Shown here: one piece after another, positions 17,742 to 26,454 of the stretch
How the letters are laid out: every line of letters starts with the position of its first letter
How positions within the stretch are numbered: the stretch's first letter is position 1
NCBI GenBank assembly: GCA_038212445.1
Contig: JBBQUM010000002.1
Location: 186,001-250,000, forward strand
Direction of reading: 5' to 3'
DNA length: 64,000 nucleotides
DNA from: TMP-7 sp038212445
Lineage (GTDB): Bacteria > Acidobacteriota > Terriglobia > Bryobacterales > Bryobacteraceae
Program-made: the position numbers and the translations under genes
Notes under the pieces: generated by a model
Told to the model about the DNA's origin: nothing
Databases searched by the model: none
The model's input: only the letters and a program-made list of their open reading frames with translations

Positions 17742-18673
17742 GCGGCGAGTCCCGCTTCTACTTTTTCCCAATCCGCGGCGTCGCCGAACTTGAAGACCGG
17801 GATGGCCGGTTCAATTGATTTCACCAGGCCGGTGAGCACGGAGCCGGCGCCCACTTCGATGCCGCTGGTGATGCCCGACGCTGCCAGCAGACGGACGGTT
17901 TCGACCCAGCGGACTGGATTGGGGACCTGCTGATACAGACCTTCGCGAGCCTCGGCACCGGTTTGCACCAACTGTGCCTGCCAGTTATTGATGAGCGGCA
18001 GGGTGAGCGCAGAGAACTGTGTGGCGTCCAAATTCAGTTTGAGACGCTCCTGCGCGGGCTTCATGAGAGCGCAGTGGAACGGCGCGCTGACGAGTAGCAG
18101 GATGGCACGCTTGGCGCCGGCGGCTTTAGCTAGATCCATGGCGCGCTGTACAGCGGCCGCATGTCCGGCGATGACGATCTGATCGGGCGAATTCAGGTTT
18201 GCTGCAGAGACAATCTGTCCCTGCGCCGCTTCGGCAAGAATTCCATCGAGCTTTTCGAGAGGCAGTTTGAGCAGTGCCGCCATGGCACCAACGCCTGCAG
18301 GGACTGCCTCCTGCATGTAACGCCCGCGGTTGCGAACCAGGCGAACTGCGTCGGCGAAAGACAGCGAACCGGCGGCTACCAGCGCTGAATATTCGCCCAA
18401 GCTGTGACCGGCGACCATGTCCGGACGTACACCTTTCTCGAGCAGCACAGCGAGTGCCGCCGTGGAGACCGTGAGGAGCGCAGGCTGAGTGTTCTCGGTC
18501 TGTCTGAGCGCTTCGTCGGGTCCATCAAAGCAAAGGTCTGAGAGCCTGAAGCCGAGAGCCTTGTCGGCCTCTTCAAACACCTGTGCCGCCGATGAATAAT
18601 TCTCGGCAAGACTCTTGCCCATCCCCGCATATTGCGAACCTTGGCCTGGAAACAGAAATGCGATTTTCGACAT
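17738..18673 (-). CDS. fabD: Malonyl-CoA:ACP transacylase
   Basis: Transfers malonyl groups from CoA to acyl carrier protein to start and feed fatty-acid elongation. 311 residues, the normal length. FPGQGSQ near the N-terminus, the nucleophile in GHSLGE (Ser91), the arginine region NRGRYMQEAVP and SAPFHCALM with the catalytic His are all present. No other fab genes are beside it here. The start codon is 65 bp from a divergent VOC gene. Identification is secure. Confidence 0.97.
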   Translation of the reverse strand: MSKIAFLFPGQGSQYAGMGKSLAENYSSAAQVFEEADKALGFRLSDLCFDGPDEALRQTENTQPALLTVSTAALAVLLEKGVRPDMVAGHSLGEYSALVAAGSLSFADAVRLVRNRGRYMQEAVPAGVGAMAALLKLPLEKLDGILAEAAQGQIVSAANLNSPDQIVIAGHAAAVQRAMDLAKAAGAKRAILLLVSAPFHCALMKPAQERLKLNLDATQFSALTLPLINNWQAQLVQTGAEAREGLYQQVPNPVRWVETVRLLAASGITSGIEVGAGSVLTGLVKSIEPAIPVFKFGDAADWEKVEAGLAA

Positions 18674-18738
18674 GAAAGTCTTATTTTAGCTCTGCCTGCC
18701 GCCCTAGCGCCCATGTCGCGCCATATACTTAGTGGGTT

Positions 18739-19644
18739 ATGAAAGCACCGATCGTCCTCGTCGCCGTGGCACTCTGCACGCTGGCGCAAATTCCGGCTCC
18801 AACGCGCCCCAAAATTCTAGGCGTGGCCCACATCGGCCTGCGTACTGACAATCTGGAGGAGGCGCGCAAGTTCTACGGCCAGCAGCTTGGATATGAGGAA
18901 GCGTTCACGCTCGACAAGCCCGAGGGCGGCCTGATGCTCACTTACTTCAAGGTGAATGACCATCAGTACATTGAAGTCTTCCCGGGATGGAAGGGGCCTG
19001 AGCAACTGGTGCTGTCGCACATTGCATTCGAGACCGATAACATACAGCAGTTACGCACTTACCTGGCGAGCAAGGGAGTTAAGGTACCCGAGGCGCTCAA
19101 GAAGGGGCTGGACGGCAACATTAGTTTCATGATCAAGGATCCGGACGGGCACGACGTCGAGTTTGTGCAGTACATGCCGGGTTCGCTGCACTCGAGCAAT
19201 TTCGGGAAGGCGATGCCGGCTACGCGTGTGTCCGAGCGGATCATACGCGTGGGCAACACGGTATCGGACCGTGCCGCCTACGACGCGCTGTATAAGGACA
19301 TCCTCGGATTCCGCGAGTTCTGGCACGGAGGGATGACGGACGACCGGGCGGACTGGATCGACATGCGCGTCCCGGATGGGACTGACTGGTTGGAGTACAT
19401 GATGAACGTCAAGAATCCGAGCCAGAAGACGCTTGGTGTGATGAATCACATGGCGCTGGGCGTGCCGAGTGTCGCTGATGGTTACAAGGCCGTGATGGCG
19501 CGCGGGTTGACTCCTGCACAGCCGCCGAAGATCGGCCGTGACGGAAAGTGGCAGCTCAACCTTTACGATCCGAACCTGACCCGGGCGGAGTTGATGGAAC
19601 CGAAACCGGTGGAGAAGCCGTGCTGCTCGCCGATGCTGCCGTAG
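18739..19644 (+). CDS. Exported two-domain VOC (glyoxalase-like) protein
   Basis: 301 residues with an N-terminal hydrophobic leader (IVLVAVALCTLAQIPAP) suggesting export. Two vicinal-oxygen-chelate repeats follow: one from about residue 33 (VAHIGLRTDNLEEARKFYG to DPDGHDVEFVQY), one from about 170 (DRAAYDALYKDILGFREF to PNLTRAELMEP). Conserved His and Glu positions could bind a metal, but the reaction is unknown. A TATACT hexamer (18724-18729) ends only 9 bp before the ATG and no Shine-Dalgarno is visible, so the mRNA might be leaderless. The TAG stop is followed directly by a dispersed repeat element. Confidence 0.82.
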   Translation: MKAPIVLVAVALCTLAQIPAPTRPKILGVAHIGLRTDNLEEARKFYGQQLGYEEAFTLDKPEGGLMLTYFKVNDHQYIEVFPGWKGPEQLVLSHIAFETDNIQQLRTYLASKGVKVPEALKKGLDGNISFMIKDPDGHDVEFVQYMPGSLHSSNFGKAMPATRVSERIIRVGNTVSDRAAYDALYKDILGFREFWHGGMTDDRADWIDMRVPDGTDWLEYMMNVKNPSQKTLGVMNHMALGVPSVADGYKAVMARGLTPAQPPKIGRDGKWQLNLYDPNLTRAELMEPKPVEKPCCSPMLP

Positions 19645-19797
19645 CAGCCCGTGGCAGAAGTGGTTCAGGCTGGAAAAGCAGGACAGACAGCCCTTTTCGC
19701 CATTGGCAAATTTCTGATTCCAGGAGGGTGACAACAGGCGAAAACGGCGTCAGTCCCTGGCTTTTCCGAATCGAGGCTTTCGCCAGGGGTTGCCAGG
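19645..19797. repeat. Dispersed repeat element, copy 1 (MITE-like)
   Basis: About 150 bp, starting right after the TAG stop of the VOC gene. It shares roughly 85% identity by eye with 49961-50098, same orientation, including a perfect 36-base block. Both contain GGAAAAGCAGG near the left (19672-19682) and CCTGGCTTTTCC near the right (19756-19767), an imperfect inverted pair like ends of a miniature element. No open frame of note. Confidence 0.8.
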
Positions 19798-19834
19798 ATT
19801 CAATTGTCCGCGAGATGACATCACAGAGACCCGC

Positions 19835-20554
19835 ATGGCGAGGCTAGGACTTCTGGCAGCCGCTCGCAAGGAAATTGAGACGACGGCGGATCCGGTCCGC
19901 GCGGCCGCCGTTGCTCGTGCCGTGCCGGGCGCCAGGACCAATGGGGCGGCGGTTCCCACGTTGCGTGCCCGCGTCGTTTCATTCCGCAAGCAACACGCGC
20001 TTGGATTTGAGGATGCGTGTGAGCTCTGCGACGGGCTTTGCTCGGATGGAACGCGCGAGTCTCTGTTGTTTGGCTTCTTTCTGGTGGCTGGCTACAAGCG
20101 AGTCTGCGGCACGGTTCGGTGGCCGCGACTGGAGCGCTGGTTGTCCGCGGTGGACAACTGGGAGACCTGTGATCAACTGGCCATGGGTGTAGGTGCGGTG
20201 CATGTCGCGGCCGATGCAGCGGCTGGCATGCACCACTTGGAGCAATTGGCCCAATCGGAAAATATTTGGCGACGGCGATTCGCACTTGCGATCGGGGCAT
20301 CGATCAATCAGAAAGGCCGATTCATGCCAACCATCACACTCGGTATCTGCCACTTACTCCTGGCGGATCCGGAGCCGATGATCCAGACGTCGATTGGGTG
20401 GGCTGTGCGCGAACTGAGCAAGAAGGACGCCGAAATGGCCTTCGGTTTTCTGGCGGACAATCGGGTCGCCTTGAAGCCACGAACGCTACGGGAGGCGGCC
20501 GAGAAGTTGCCCGCCAGGTTGCGGGAGCGTTTGCAGCAAGACCGAATCGTTTAA
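19835..20554 (+). CDS. DNA alkylation repair (AlkD-like HEAT-repeat) protein
   Basis: 239 residues from the ATG at 19835; the frame is open to 19790, but that part lies in or next to the repeat element. Helical HEAT-like repeats with the family's feel: RWLSAVDNWETCDQLAMG, WRRRFALAIG, KGRFMPTITLGICHLLLADPEPMIQTSIGWAVREL. AlkD-type glycosylases remove bulky or cationic alkyl bases without base flipping and use an Asp/Trp pair; DNWETCD and the Trp residues fit, but I cannot confirm catalytic residues. Several acidobacterial members may be non-enzymatic. No operon partner. Confidence 0.75.
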   Translation: MARLGLLAAARKEIETTADPVRAAAVARAVPGARTNGAAVPTLRARVVSFRKQHALGFEDACELCDGLCSDGTRESLLFGFFLVAGYKRVCGTVRWPRLERWLSAVDNWETCDQLAMGVGAVHVAADAAAGMHHLEQLAQSENIWRRRFALAIGASINQKGRFMPTITLGICHLLLADPEPMIQTSIGWAVRELSKKDAEMAFGFLADNRVALKPRTLREAAEKLPARLRERLQQDRIV

Positions 20555-20573
20555 GCCACGATGTCTGACACCG

Positions 20574-20600
20574 CCACCATCGTTCCGAGCGAACGGTGGG
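20574..20600 (+). terminator. Possible hairpin between convergent genes
   Basis: CGTTC-cgagc-GAACG, extended by CCAC/GTGG across a short bulge, lies between the stop codons of the AlkD-like gene and the convergent gene at 20665. There is no T-tract, so factor-independent termination is doubtful. Confidence 0.3.
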
Positions 20601-20664
20601 ATCGAAGGTAGCGCTAGTCTAGTCTAGTGGCGCCAGTGGCTCGGAGGCGCGCGGATCTTTTTTT

Positions 20665-21750
20665 TCAGTTCACGCAGTGATTGGTCATGGCTGTGGTGGA
20701 TCTGAAGAGGAGAAACGCATCGACGGCGTAGCGGGAGATGTCCTGACTGGGTAGCGTGGCGTGCTCGCGTTTGGTTTCGATGTAGAGTAGCGACGCGGCG
20801 GGTTTTGCGGCCAGGAGTTTGTCGAACGTGACGCCTGAGGCGAGGTGGCCGTCGGCGGCGCTCCACATCATGTCGCCTGATTGACCGCGCCAGAATGATT
20901 TTCCGGAGAGGGGGAACGTCACCACTGAATAGACGCTGATTCCGGATGTCTGCAGGCGTAGAGCGAGAGGCGCGAACTGCTGATCGCGATTCGGTCCGCC
21001 GTCCTTCCGCATGGTCCGGGAGAGGTGGTCTGATCCGTAGATGACGAGCAGGGACGGGATTTTTCGAATGCGGATGAGGTCCTCGATATTCGAAGCGACG
21101 GCCTGCTCGCGATCCTCAAGATAGGGACTGCCCTTCGCGCGTCCGGTGTCGGCCTCCAAGCCATTCTGATAGGCGCCGATCGAGTGCCTGATCGTGCGAA
21201 GTTCGGAGGCAATGCCGGAGTCCACGTGGAATTGTTTCAATCGGTCGGCGGCTTCGATACCGTTGGTCTTGATCTTGGAGGCCTCGGGAATGGCGACGCT
21301 GGAGGCACCGGGAATCCTCTTTTGAAGCGCTAGCAGGTGCTCGCGGATGGCGGATGCAGGAGAGTCGACGTCGGGCAGATGAATCCGGACTGGAGCATCG
21401 CGATGATCCGCGTTCAGGCGGCGTATACCGTCGAGGATGGCGGCGCGCAGACAGAGTGCGGGAGTCAGAGAATCGGAGGTTCCGTCCACGTAGGCTTGCG
21501 CCTGTTGCTGGTAGACCGACTTTTCCTCGATGGCGACGTCACGTAAGCCAGCCTTATACAGAATCTGCAAATACTCCAGCTGAAACGCTGCGTTCTCCTC
21601 GAGGCCGTGATACTCACCGATCATGTAGACCTGATAGCCACTGGAGGGCAACGGCAGATCCTTCGCATGAGTTGCGACGAATACGCCGGGCGTCTCCGCT
21701 GAGAGGGCGAAGGTGAAGAGCAGGACTGACAAGCCGCTTAGCCGCGGCAT
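20665..21750 (-). CDS. Secreted protein, possibly ChaN/EreA-like fold
   Basis: 361 residues with a signal peptide (LSVLLFTFALSAETPG). The order QVYMIGEYHGLEENAAF, DVAIEEKS and VIYGSDHLSR resembles the Glu/His-lined pocket of the EreA/ChaN/TIKI superfamily, which includes haem-binding lipoproteins, esterases and metalloproteases. No lipobox Cys is seen, so it is likely periplasmic. It directly follows the beta-lactamase-family gene (TAG then ATG, no gap), suggesting one transcript. The superfamily call is tentative and the substrate is unknown. Confidence 0.7.
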   Translation of the reverse strand: MPRLSGLSVLLFTFALSAETPGVFVATHAKDLPLPSSGYQVYMIGEYHGLEENAAFQLEYLQILYKAGLRDVAIEEKSVYQQQAQAYVDGTSDSLTPALCLRAAILDGIRRLNADHRDAPVRIHLPDVDSPASAIREHLLALQKRIPGASSVAIPEASKIKTNGIEAADRLKQFHVDSGIASELRTIRHSIGAYQNGLEADTGRAKGSPYLEDREQAVASNIEDLIRIRKIPSLLVIYGSDHLSRTMRKDGGPNRDQQFAPLALRLQTSGISVYSVVTFPLSGKSFWRGQSGDMMWSAADGHLASGVTFDKLLAAKPAASLLYIETKREHATLPSQDISRYAVDAFLLFRSTTAMTNHCVN

Positions 21751-23064
21751 CTACTTCCTTTTACCGACCATCGTTGCCCCGCCCTGTTTGAACAGCATGT
21801 CGCCGTCCTTGAAGGTGAGGGTGGCGTCGACCACCTTGAGGAAGAACGTGTCTTCAGCCGAGGCAAATGCCTCCACTTTGCGCTGTCCCTTTGGTTGGAC
21901 CATGAGGTGTCCGTTCTCGTTGGTTACGGTGAAGACCATTGCGGTGGCGTCGTAGGTGCCGACGTAGCGGTCGAGGACCTTTGAATCGAGGGTGATCTCC
22001 TTACGCTCCCAGGGCAGTTCCACCTTTTCGCCAAACAGAACACCGGCGAGGGCGCCGGCGATGCCGCCGGTATTAGCGGAGTCGCTGTTCGACAGGATGA
22101 TGACGGCAGCGTCGTCCTCAGGAAATCGTGCGATGTAAGTTGAGAATCCGTTGATGCCGCCGCCGTGTCCCACCTGCTTGTGTCCCTGCATCTTGGCCAG
22201 CATCCAGCCGTAGCCGTAGTCGTGCTGGGCAGGGGTCCACATGGCTTTCTTGGAGGCTTCGGATAGGATCTTGGTGGTGTATAGGGAGCGATCCCAACGA
22301 TACAGATCGTCGACGGTGGAGTAGAGCGAACCGGCAGCGTGCGGCAGCGACATATCCAGGTACTCGGCGTTCTTCAACCCGGCAGGGCTGGGTGAGTATC
22401 CAGAGGCGCGATTCTTAAGCACTTCGCGAGTAACGTCGTAGCCACTGTCCTGCATGTCGAGCTTACTGAAGATATGCGCTTTCAGATAGTCGGCGTACTT
22501 TTCACCGGACACCTTTTCGATGATCACGCCCAGCATTACGTAACCGGTGTTGTCGTACTTGTAACTGGCGCCGGGCGCGAAATCCAGCGGCTGATCCTTA
22601 GTCAGCATGACTACTTCGACCGGCGTCAGAGGCTGGCGCATGAACTTCGGAGTGGGAAAGTCTTTCATGCCGGTGTAACTGGGGATGCCGGACGTGTGAG
22701 TGAGCAGGTGCTGGATGGTAACTGTCTTCCAGGCATCGGGGCAGCCGTCGATGTACTTACAGGCGAGGTCGTTGACCGACAATTTCCCTTGCTCCTGGAG
22801 TTGGAGGATTGCCGCGGAAGTGAACTGCTTGGTGATGGAGCCGAGGCGGAACTTGGTGGAAGGCGTGTTGGGAATCTCGAACTCCAGGTTCGCCATGCCG
22901 TAGCCCTTTTCGAGGATGATGGTGCCGCCCTTTGCTACCAGGACGGTGCCGATGAAGTTGCGGTTCTTGGCATAACCTCCGGCGACGCTGTCGAGGCGTT
23001 GTACCAGGGCGGCCTCTTGCGCATGAGCCAGGATGGCAAGCAGAAACAGGGTAATGAGCTTCAT
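21751..23064 (-). CDS. Exported serine hydrolase of the beta-lactamase/DD-peptidase family
   Basis: 437 residues from the ATG at 23064, chosen because it begins a signal peptide (MKLITLFLLAILAHAQ). The class C-type catalytic set is present: SITK (Ser76, Lys79), a YDN motif in SYKYDNTGY, and HGGG near residue 310 replacing KTG. A C-terminal lipocalin-like domain (about 350-437, LDRYVGTYDATAMVFTV) is common in these acidobacterial proteins. Likely a periplasmic esterase or peptidase rather than a resistance enzyme. Divergent from the thioesterase gene. Confidence 0.88.
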   Translation of the reverse strand: MKLITLFLLAILAHAQEAALVQRLDSVAGGYAKNRNFIGTVLVAKGGTIILEKGYGMANLEFEIPNTPSTKFRLGSITKQFTSAAILQLQEQGKLSVNDLACKYIDGCPDAWKTVTIQHLLTHTSGIPSYTGMKDFPTPKFMRQPLTPVEVVMLTKDQPLDFAPGASYKYDNTGYVMLGVIIEKVSGEKYADYLKAHIFSKLDMQDSGYDVTREVLKNRASGYSPSPAGLKNAEYLDMSLPHAAGSLYSTVDDLYRWDRSLYTTKILSEASKKAMWTPAQHDYGYGWMLAKMQGHKQVGHGGGINGFSTYIARFPEDDAAVIILSNSDSANTGGIAGALAGVLFGEKVELPWERKEITLDSKVLDRYVGTYDATAMVFTVTNENGHLMVQPKGQRKVEAFASAEDTFFLKVVDATLTFKDGDMLFKQGGATMVGKRK

Positions 23065-23115
23065 GTCGGTATGGAAACAAGGGTAGCAACTCCAGCGCGG
23101 ACCGATACTAGCAAT

Positions 23116-23541
23116 ATGGACGGACAACAGAGCGGCTTTGAACTCGCGATTGAAGTTCAGCCATCTGATATCGACGAACTCGGGCACGTCAACAACGTCA
23201 CTTATGTGCGTTGGGTACAGGAAGCGGCAGTGGCTCACTGGAGGTCGGCCGCACCGCCGGAGGAGTTGGTCCGGTTGGCGTGGATCGTCCTTAGGCACGA
23301 GATCGACTACCGGCAGCAGGCGCGTTTTGTAGATGGGATTATCGCGGTGACGTGGGTGGGTCCGGCGACGCGTATACGCTTTGAGCGTCACACCGAGATC
23401 CTGCGCGCGAGGGACCGCGCGGTGCTGGCGAAGGCGCGAACGGTGTGGTGTCCGATTGATGTAGGCACGGGACGTCCGGCGGCGGTAAGCGCAGAGGTCC
23501 GGTCAAGATTCAGTCAGCACGCTGACGGGGCTAGCGGCTGA
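23116..23541 (+). CDS. Acyl-CoA thioesterase, hotdog fold (4HBT)
   Basis: 141 residues from the ATG at 23116; an alternative ATG at 23071 would add 15 unconserved residues and begin 7 bp from the divergent start. The active-site segment DIDELGHVNNVTYVRW matches the 4-hydroxybenzoyl-CoA thioesterase pattern with catalytic Asp. It hydrolyses an acyl-CoA in the cytoplasm; chain specificity unknown. The 3' end overlaps the convergent radical SAM gene by 11 bp. Confidence 0.85.
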   Translation: MDGQQSGFELAIEVQPSDIDELGHVNNVTYVRWVQEAAVAHWRSAAPPEELVRLAWIVLRHEIDYRQQARFVDGIIAVTWVGPATRIRFERHTEILRARDRAVLAKARTVWCPIDVGTGRPAAVSAEVRSRFSQHADGASG

Positions 23542-24529
23542 AGGAGAAGTAGTTCTGCACGTTCTCGCGCAGGAGTTGGGTGAAGCCTTTGTCGAGATTG
23601 GAGCGGATGGCGACGTAACATTCGTCGCAGGTATTGTTGTTGGTGAACTCGGCTACCATTCGTGACTGGTCAGCGAGCGGGTACTTCTTGAACTGCATGG
23701 AGCAGGGTTGAAGTTGACCGTCGGCGGTGACCACGAGAAAGCGCAGTCCGGCCTTGCAGCCAGGGGTACCGCCGGTCTCGAAGTAGTTCCGGGTAGCGGC
23801 GAGAGTGGCGGGCGCGCTGACGATGAAATTGGTGGCGTCGCGACGCTGCTCGACTCGTTCGAACTGCTCGCGGAGGATGTCCAGTTGCTCGGGCGCGCCG
23901 AGAAGATAGTCGCGGCAACCGGTGCGCCGGGCGGAGTAGGCGGAGTAGCAGATATTGACGCCCCAGGCTTTGGCCTGATCGGCGGCACCGTTGATTTCCT
24001 CGAGGTTCGCGCTGGTGATGCAGGTGTTGAGGACGATGTCGTCGTGGCCGTGAGCGGCGCAGGCAGGGATCACGTCGGCCAGATGGTCGTAGAGGCCGGG
24101 GTAGCCGCGGAAGTCGTCGTGCCGGTTGTCGGGGAAGTCGAGGCTGACGGAGAACTGGTCGACTCCGGCTTTGCGGAGTTCGAGGTAGCGTTTCTCGTCC
24201 ATCAGTGACCAGCAGGAGACGAGGATGATGTAGGGCAGGCCGTCGGTGCGCTTGATGTTGCGGATGATGTCGGTAAGGTCGTTGCGCATCAGCGGTTCGC
24301 CGCCGGACACTTGTACGACACAGGGTTTCAGGACGTGCATGTACTGGCGGTAGTCGGCGGACTGGAGGTTGCGGGAGTCGTCTTTTTGGCCGCCGTGGTC
24401 GCAGTGGCGGCAGAAGCAGGTGCAGGAGTCGGTGACTTCGAAGGAGACGACGATGGGGCGTTTGGCGATCCAGTTGCGCGATCCGCGGGCGATGATTCTG
24501 AGGGATTCCGAGAGGGGCACCTTACGCAT
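23531..24529 (-). CDS. Radical SAM enzyme with SPASM-like C-terminal cysteines
   Basis: 332 residues. The S-adenosylmethionine cluster motif is CxxxCxxC at Cys36, Cys40 and Cys43 (SCTCFCRHC); QVSGGEPLMR is the SAM-binding GGE block. Further cysteines in GTPGCKAG, LQPCSMQF and TCDECYV suggest a C-terminal auxiliary cluster (SPASM/twitch type). Such enzymes modify peptides or small molecules. No precursor peptide gene is evident beside it, so the substrate is unknown. It stands alone on its strand with about 95 bp of low-coding sequence downstream of its start region. Confidence 0.85.
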   Translation of the reverse strand: MRKVPLSESLRIIARGSRNWIAKRPIVVSFEVTDSCTCFCRHCDHGGQKDDSRNLQSADYRQYMHVLKPCVVQVSGGEPLMRNDLTDIIRNIKRTDGLPYIILVSCWSLMDEKRYLELRKAGVDQFSVSLDFPDNRHDDFRGYPGLYDHLADVIPACAAHGHDDIVLNTCITSANLEEINGAADQAKAWGVNICYSAYSARRTGCRDYLLGAPEQLDILREQFERVEQRRDATNFIVSAPATLAATRNYFETGGTPGCKAGLRFLVVTADGQLQPCSMQFKKYPLADQSRMVAEFTNNNTCDECYVAIRSNLDKGFTQLLRENVQNYFSFSR

Positions 24530-24624
24530 AAAACACCTATCATACCTGATTCTCCTTATCTAGGGTTATACGCGAGTCGAATTGTTGGAAACTTCTACAG
24601 GTTTCAGTGCGGTGAGGCGGGTGG

Positions 24625-24852
24625 TTACCGGAACTGTTTTGCGAAGATTCGGTGGCCCAGGAAGGCGCCCACGAAGGCAGTAGCGACCCCGGTGAGACCG
24701 AGGATACCCATGAAGATCAGGCCCAACGGGAGCATGCTGCCGGCTCCTGTTTTCGAGAGCATTGCGAGTAGCTGACCGAGAAAGGGAGCGTAGCCGACCA
24801 GAGTTTGGCGCTGTCGCGCGAGGAGTCCGCATACGAGCGCGGCCAGGATCAT
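24625..24852 (-). CDS. Small hydrophobic protein, probably 5'-truncated
   Basis: 75 residues from the only usable ATG, with two or three hydrophobic segments (ILAALVCGLLA, LPLGLIFMGILGLTGVATAF). Membrane-protein-like residues (ATYWSIGLPA) continue upstream in frame for about 24 codons to a stop at 24925-24927, but contain no ATG, GTG or TTG and no ribosome site precedes the ATG. The native start therefore seems lost. Related small membrane proteins begin near RHATYWSIGLP. Function unknown. Confidence 0.5.
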   Translation of the reverse strand: MILAALVCGLLARQRQTLVGYAPFLGQLLAMLSKTGAGSMLPLGLIFMGILGLTGVATAFVGAFLGHRIFAKQFR

Positions 24853-24964
24853 TGCGGGCAGGCCGATGGACCAGTAGGTTGCGTGACGGAGGCAGACTGC
24901 TCCGCGCGCGCTCTGCGGGTGGTCCTATTGATAGATTGAAGGCGGGTGACTGGAGGTCAGGAAC

Positions 24965-25417
24965 ATGAACAAGATCACACCGTTTTTGTGGTTCAACGAC
25001 GATGCGGAAGAGGCTGCGGAGTTCTATCTTGCGGTATTTCCGGAGTCGAAGAAAGTGGACGAGTTGCGTTCGAGCGGCGTGGGGCCGTGGCCGGCCGGGA
25101 AGATTGCTACCGTCACTATCGAACTCATGGGCCAGTCGATGACATTCCTCAACGGCGGTCCGGCGCAGGCGCTCACGCCCGCCTTTTCATACTCGATAGC
25201 GTGCAAGGATCAGGCTGAGATCGACCGCTACTGGGAAAAGCTGCTTGAGGGCGGCAAGCCGATGGCGTGCGGTTGGCTGACGGACAAGTTTGGGTTGTGC
25301 TGGCAGATTGTGCCGGAGACGATTGGCGAGATCCTGAAGCATCCCAAAGCGATGGCCGCGATGATGAAGATGATTAAGTTCGACATCGGGATGCTGGAGG
25401 CTGCGGCGAGGGAGTAG
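24965..25417 (+). CDS. VOC family protein, PhnB-like
   Basis: 150 residues beginning MNKITPFLWFNDDAEEAAEFY, the typical start of the PhnB/3-demethylubiquinone-methyltransferase-like VOC group. LMGQSMTFLNGG, YWEKLLEGGKPMACGWLTDKFGLCWQIVP and the Met-rich C-terminus are characteristic. These cytosolic dimers have no agreed function. An AGGTCAGGAAC stretch lies just before the ATG. It is followed by the decayed repeat region. Confidence 0.85.
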   Translation: MNKITPFLWFNDDAEEAAEFYLAVFPESKKVDELRSSGVGPWPAGKIATVTIELMGQSMTFLNGGPAQALTPAFSYSIACKDQAEIDRYWEKLLEGGKPMACGWLTDKFGLCWQIVPETIGEILKHPKAMAAMMKMIKFDIGMLEAAARE

Positions 25418-25461
25418 TTGGGAGGCGAGGCGAGCTGACCGCTTTTCGTCGTTCGTGAAGC

Positions 25462-25612
25462 GGGGGAGCTCCGGGAATAGAGGGTCAGGGCTGGAAGATG
25501 TATGACGGCATAGTCCGGCCTCTGCACGCTGGCTGCGGTCGACCTCGACTTAATTGGTCTCTGACACCGATTTAAATTAATCGGTCTCTGACACCGATTT
25601 CCCCGATTTCCG
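25462..25612. repeat. Left flank repeat: hydrolase fragment plus two palindromes
   Basis: Matches 26288-26416 over most of its length. On the minus strand it encodes a scrap of alpha/beta hydrolase (VQRPDYAVIHLPALTLYSRS). It then holds palindromes D (25552-25572, one mismatch) and E (25579-25599), 6 bp apart, and the tail CGATTTCCGG. The unit lies immediately 3' of the damaged hydrolase gene. Confidence 0.8.
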
Positions 25613-26135
25613 GCCCCTCGTTGGTCCGAAAGATGTAGTGACTTGCGCCGGGGATCTCGATTACGCGGGAGTTGGCCACACCAGAGCGAAACATGTCCTC
25701 CATGTATTTACTTGTGTTCGCTGTGTAAGCGACTACTCTTTCGGCCGCTGCCTGCTTTTCTTCGCTCGTGAATTCGGGAGCTGCGGGCGCCAACTCGTGC
25801 CACGTTCGAGGAGCGGCATAGAGGGCCAGGGCTGGGACACGTATGCTGGCGCAGTCCGGCTTCTGCACGCCGGCACCGAGTGCGTCCCGAGGGTCGAATC
25901 GCGCAGGATCTGGTTTCGGCTGGGCGGGAATGCCAACCTTGTCGAAGTCAGCACTACGGGCACTGTCGGGCGGCAGAACGAATGTCCGATCCCAGGCGGC
26001 GTCCAAATAGATAAGCGCCGAGACGCGGTTGGAGAAGCGTGCGCCAATGGAGGACAGCTCTTCGCCGGCCACAGCTATGGCAGTAGTGGCGATTATGACA
26101 AGAGACAACGCCGCGAATCCAAACCGACGTCGCAT
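25572..26135 (-). pseudogene. Alpha/beta hydrolase lacking its nucleophile region
   Basis: From the ATG at 26135, behind a strong GGAAGGAAAG site, a signal peptide (FAALSLVIIATTAIA) passes directly into VAGEELSSIGARFSNRVSALIYLDAAW. In intact relatives this block follows the GHSxxG nucleophile elbow, so 80-100 residues including the catalytic Ser appear deleted. The lid region (VQKPDCASIRVPALALYA) and the catalytic His block (IPGASHYIFRTNE) remain. The normal end is replaced by residues read from palindrome E, and the frame stops at 25572. 187 residues remain; it is almost certainly inactive. Confidence 0.8.
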
Positions 26136-26287
26136 CTTTCCTTCCTCCAGCGGAAGCGGCGGGAGCAATCTGGGCGAACCGCCGAATGTTTACGAAGATC
26201 TTAATACGACGGTGTTTCGTGTGTAAATGCGGGATGGCGACAAGGCTCTGACGTCGGTCTATCCAAGCTATTGAGCAACGTAGGTAG

Positions 26288-26416
26288 TCGGGAACTCCGG
26301 GCATAGAGGGCGAGGGCGGGGACACTGATGCCGGCATAGTCCGGCTTCTGCACGCCGGCTGCGGTCGACCGCCAGTTAATCGGTCTCTGACACCGATTTA
26401 AATTCCGATTTCCGGG
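26288..26416. repeat. Right flank repeat: hydrolase fragment plus palindrome
   Basis: Second copy of the 25462-25612 unit, with one palindrome (F, 26378-26398). On the minus strand it encodes VQKPDYAGISVPALALYARS. It lies in the 319-bp gap between the hydrolase remnant and the kinase gene; I see no gene in that gap. Confidence 0.8.
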
Positions 26417-26454
26417 GGGCATTCGGATTTGAGTAGAATGATTCGAGATCAAAT

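Noticed and set aside
20562..20573. Partial palindrome (TGTCTGACACCG)
   Set aside because: Only 10 bases match the 21-nt repeat, which can happen by chance.
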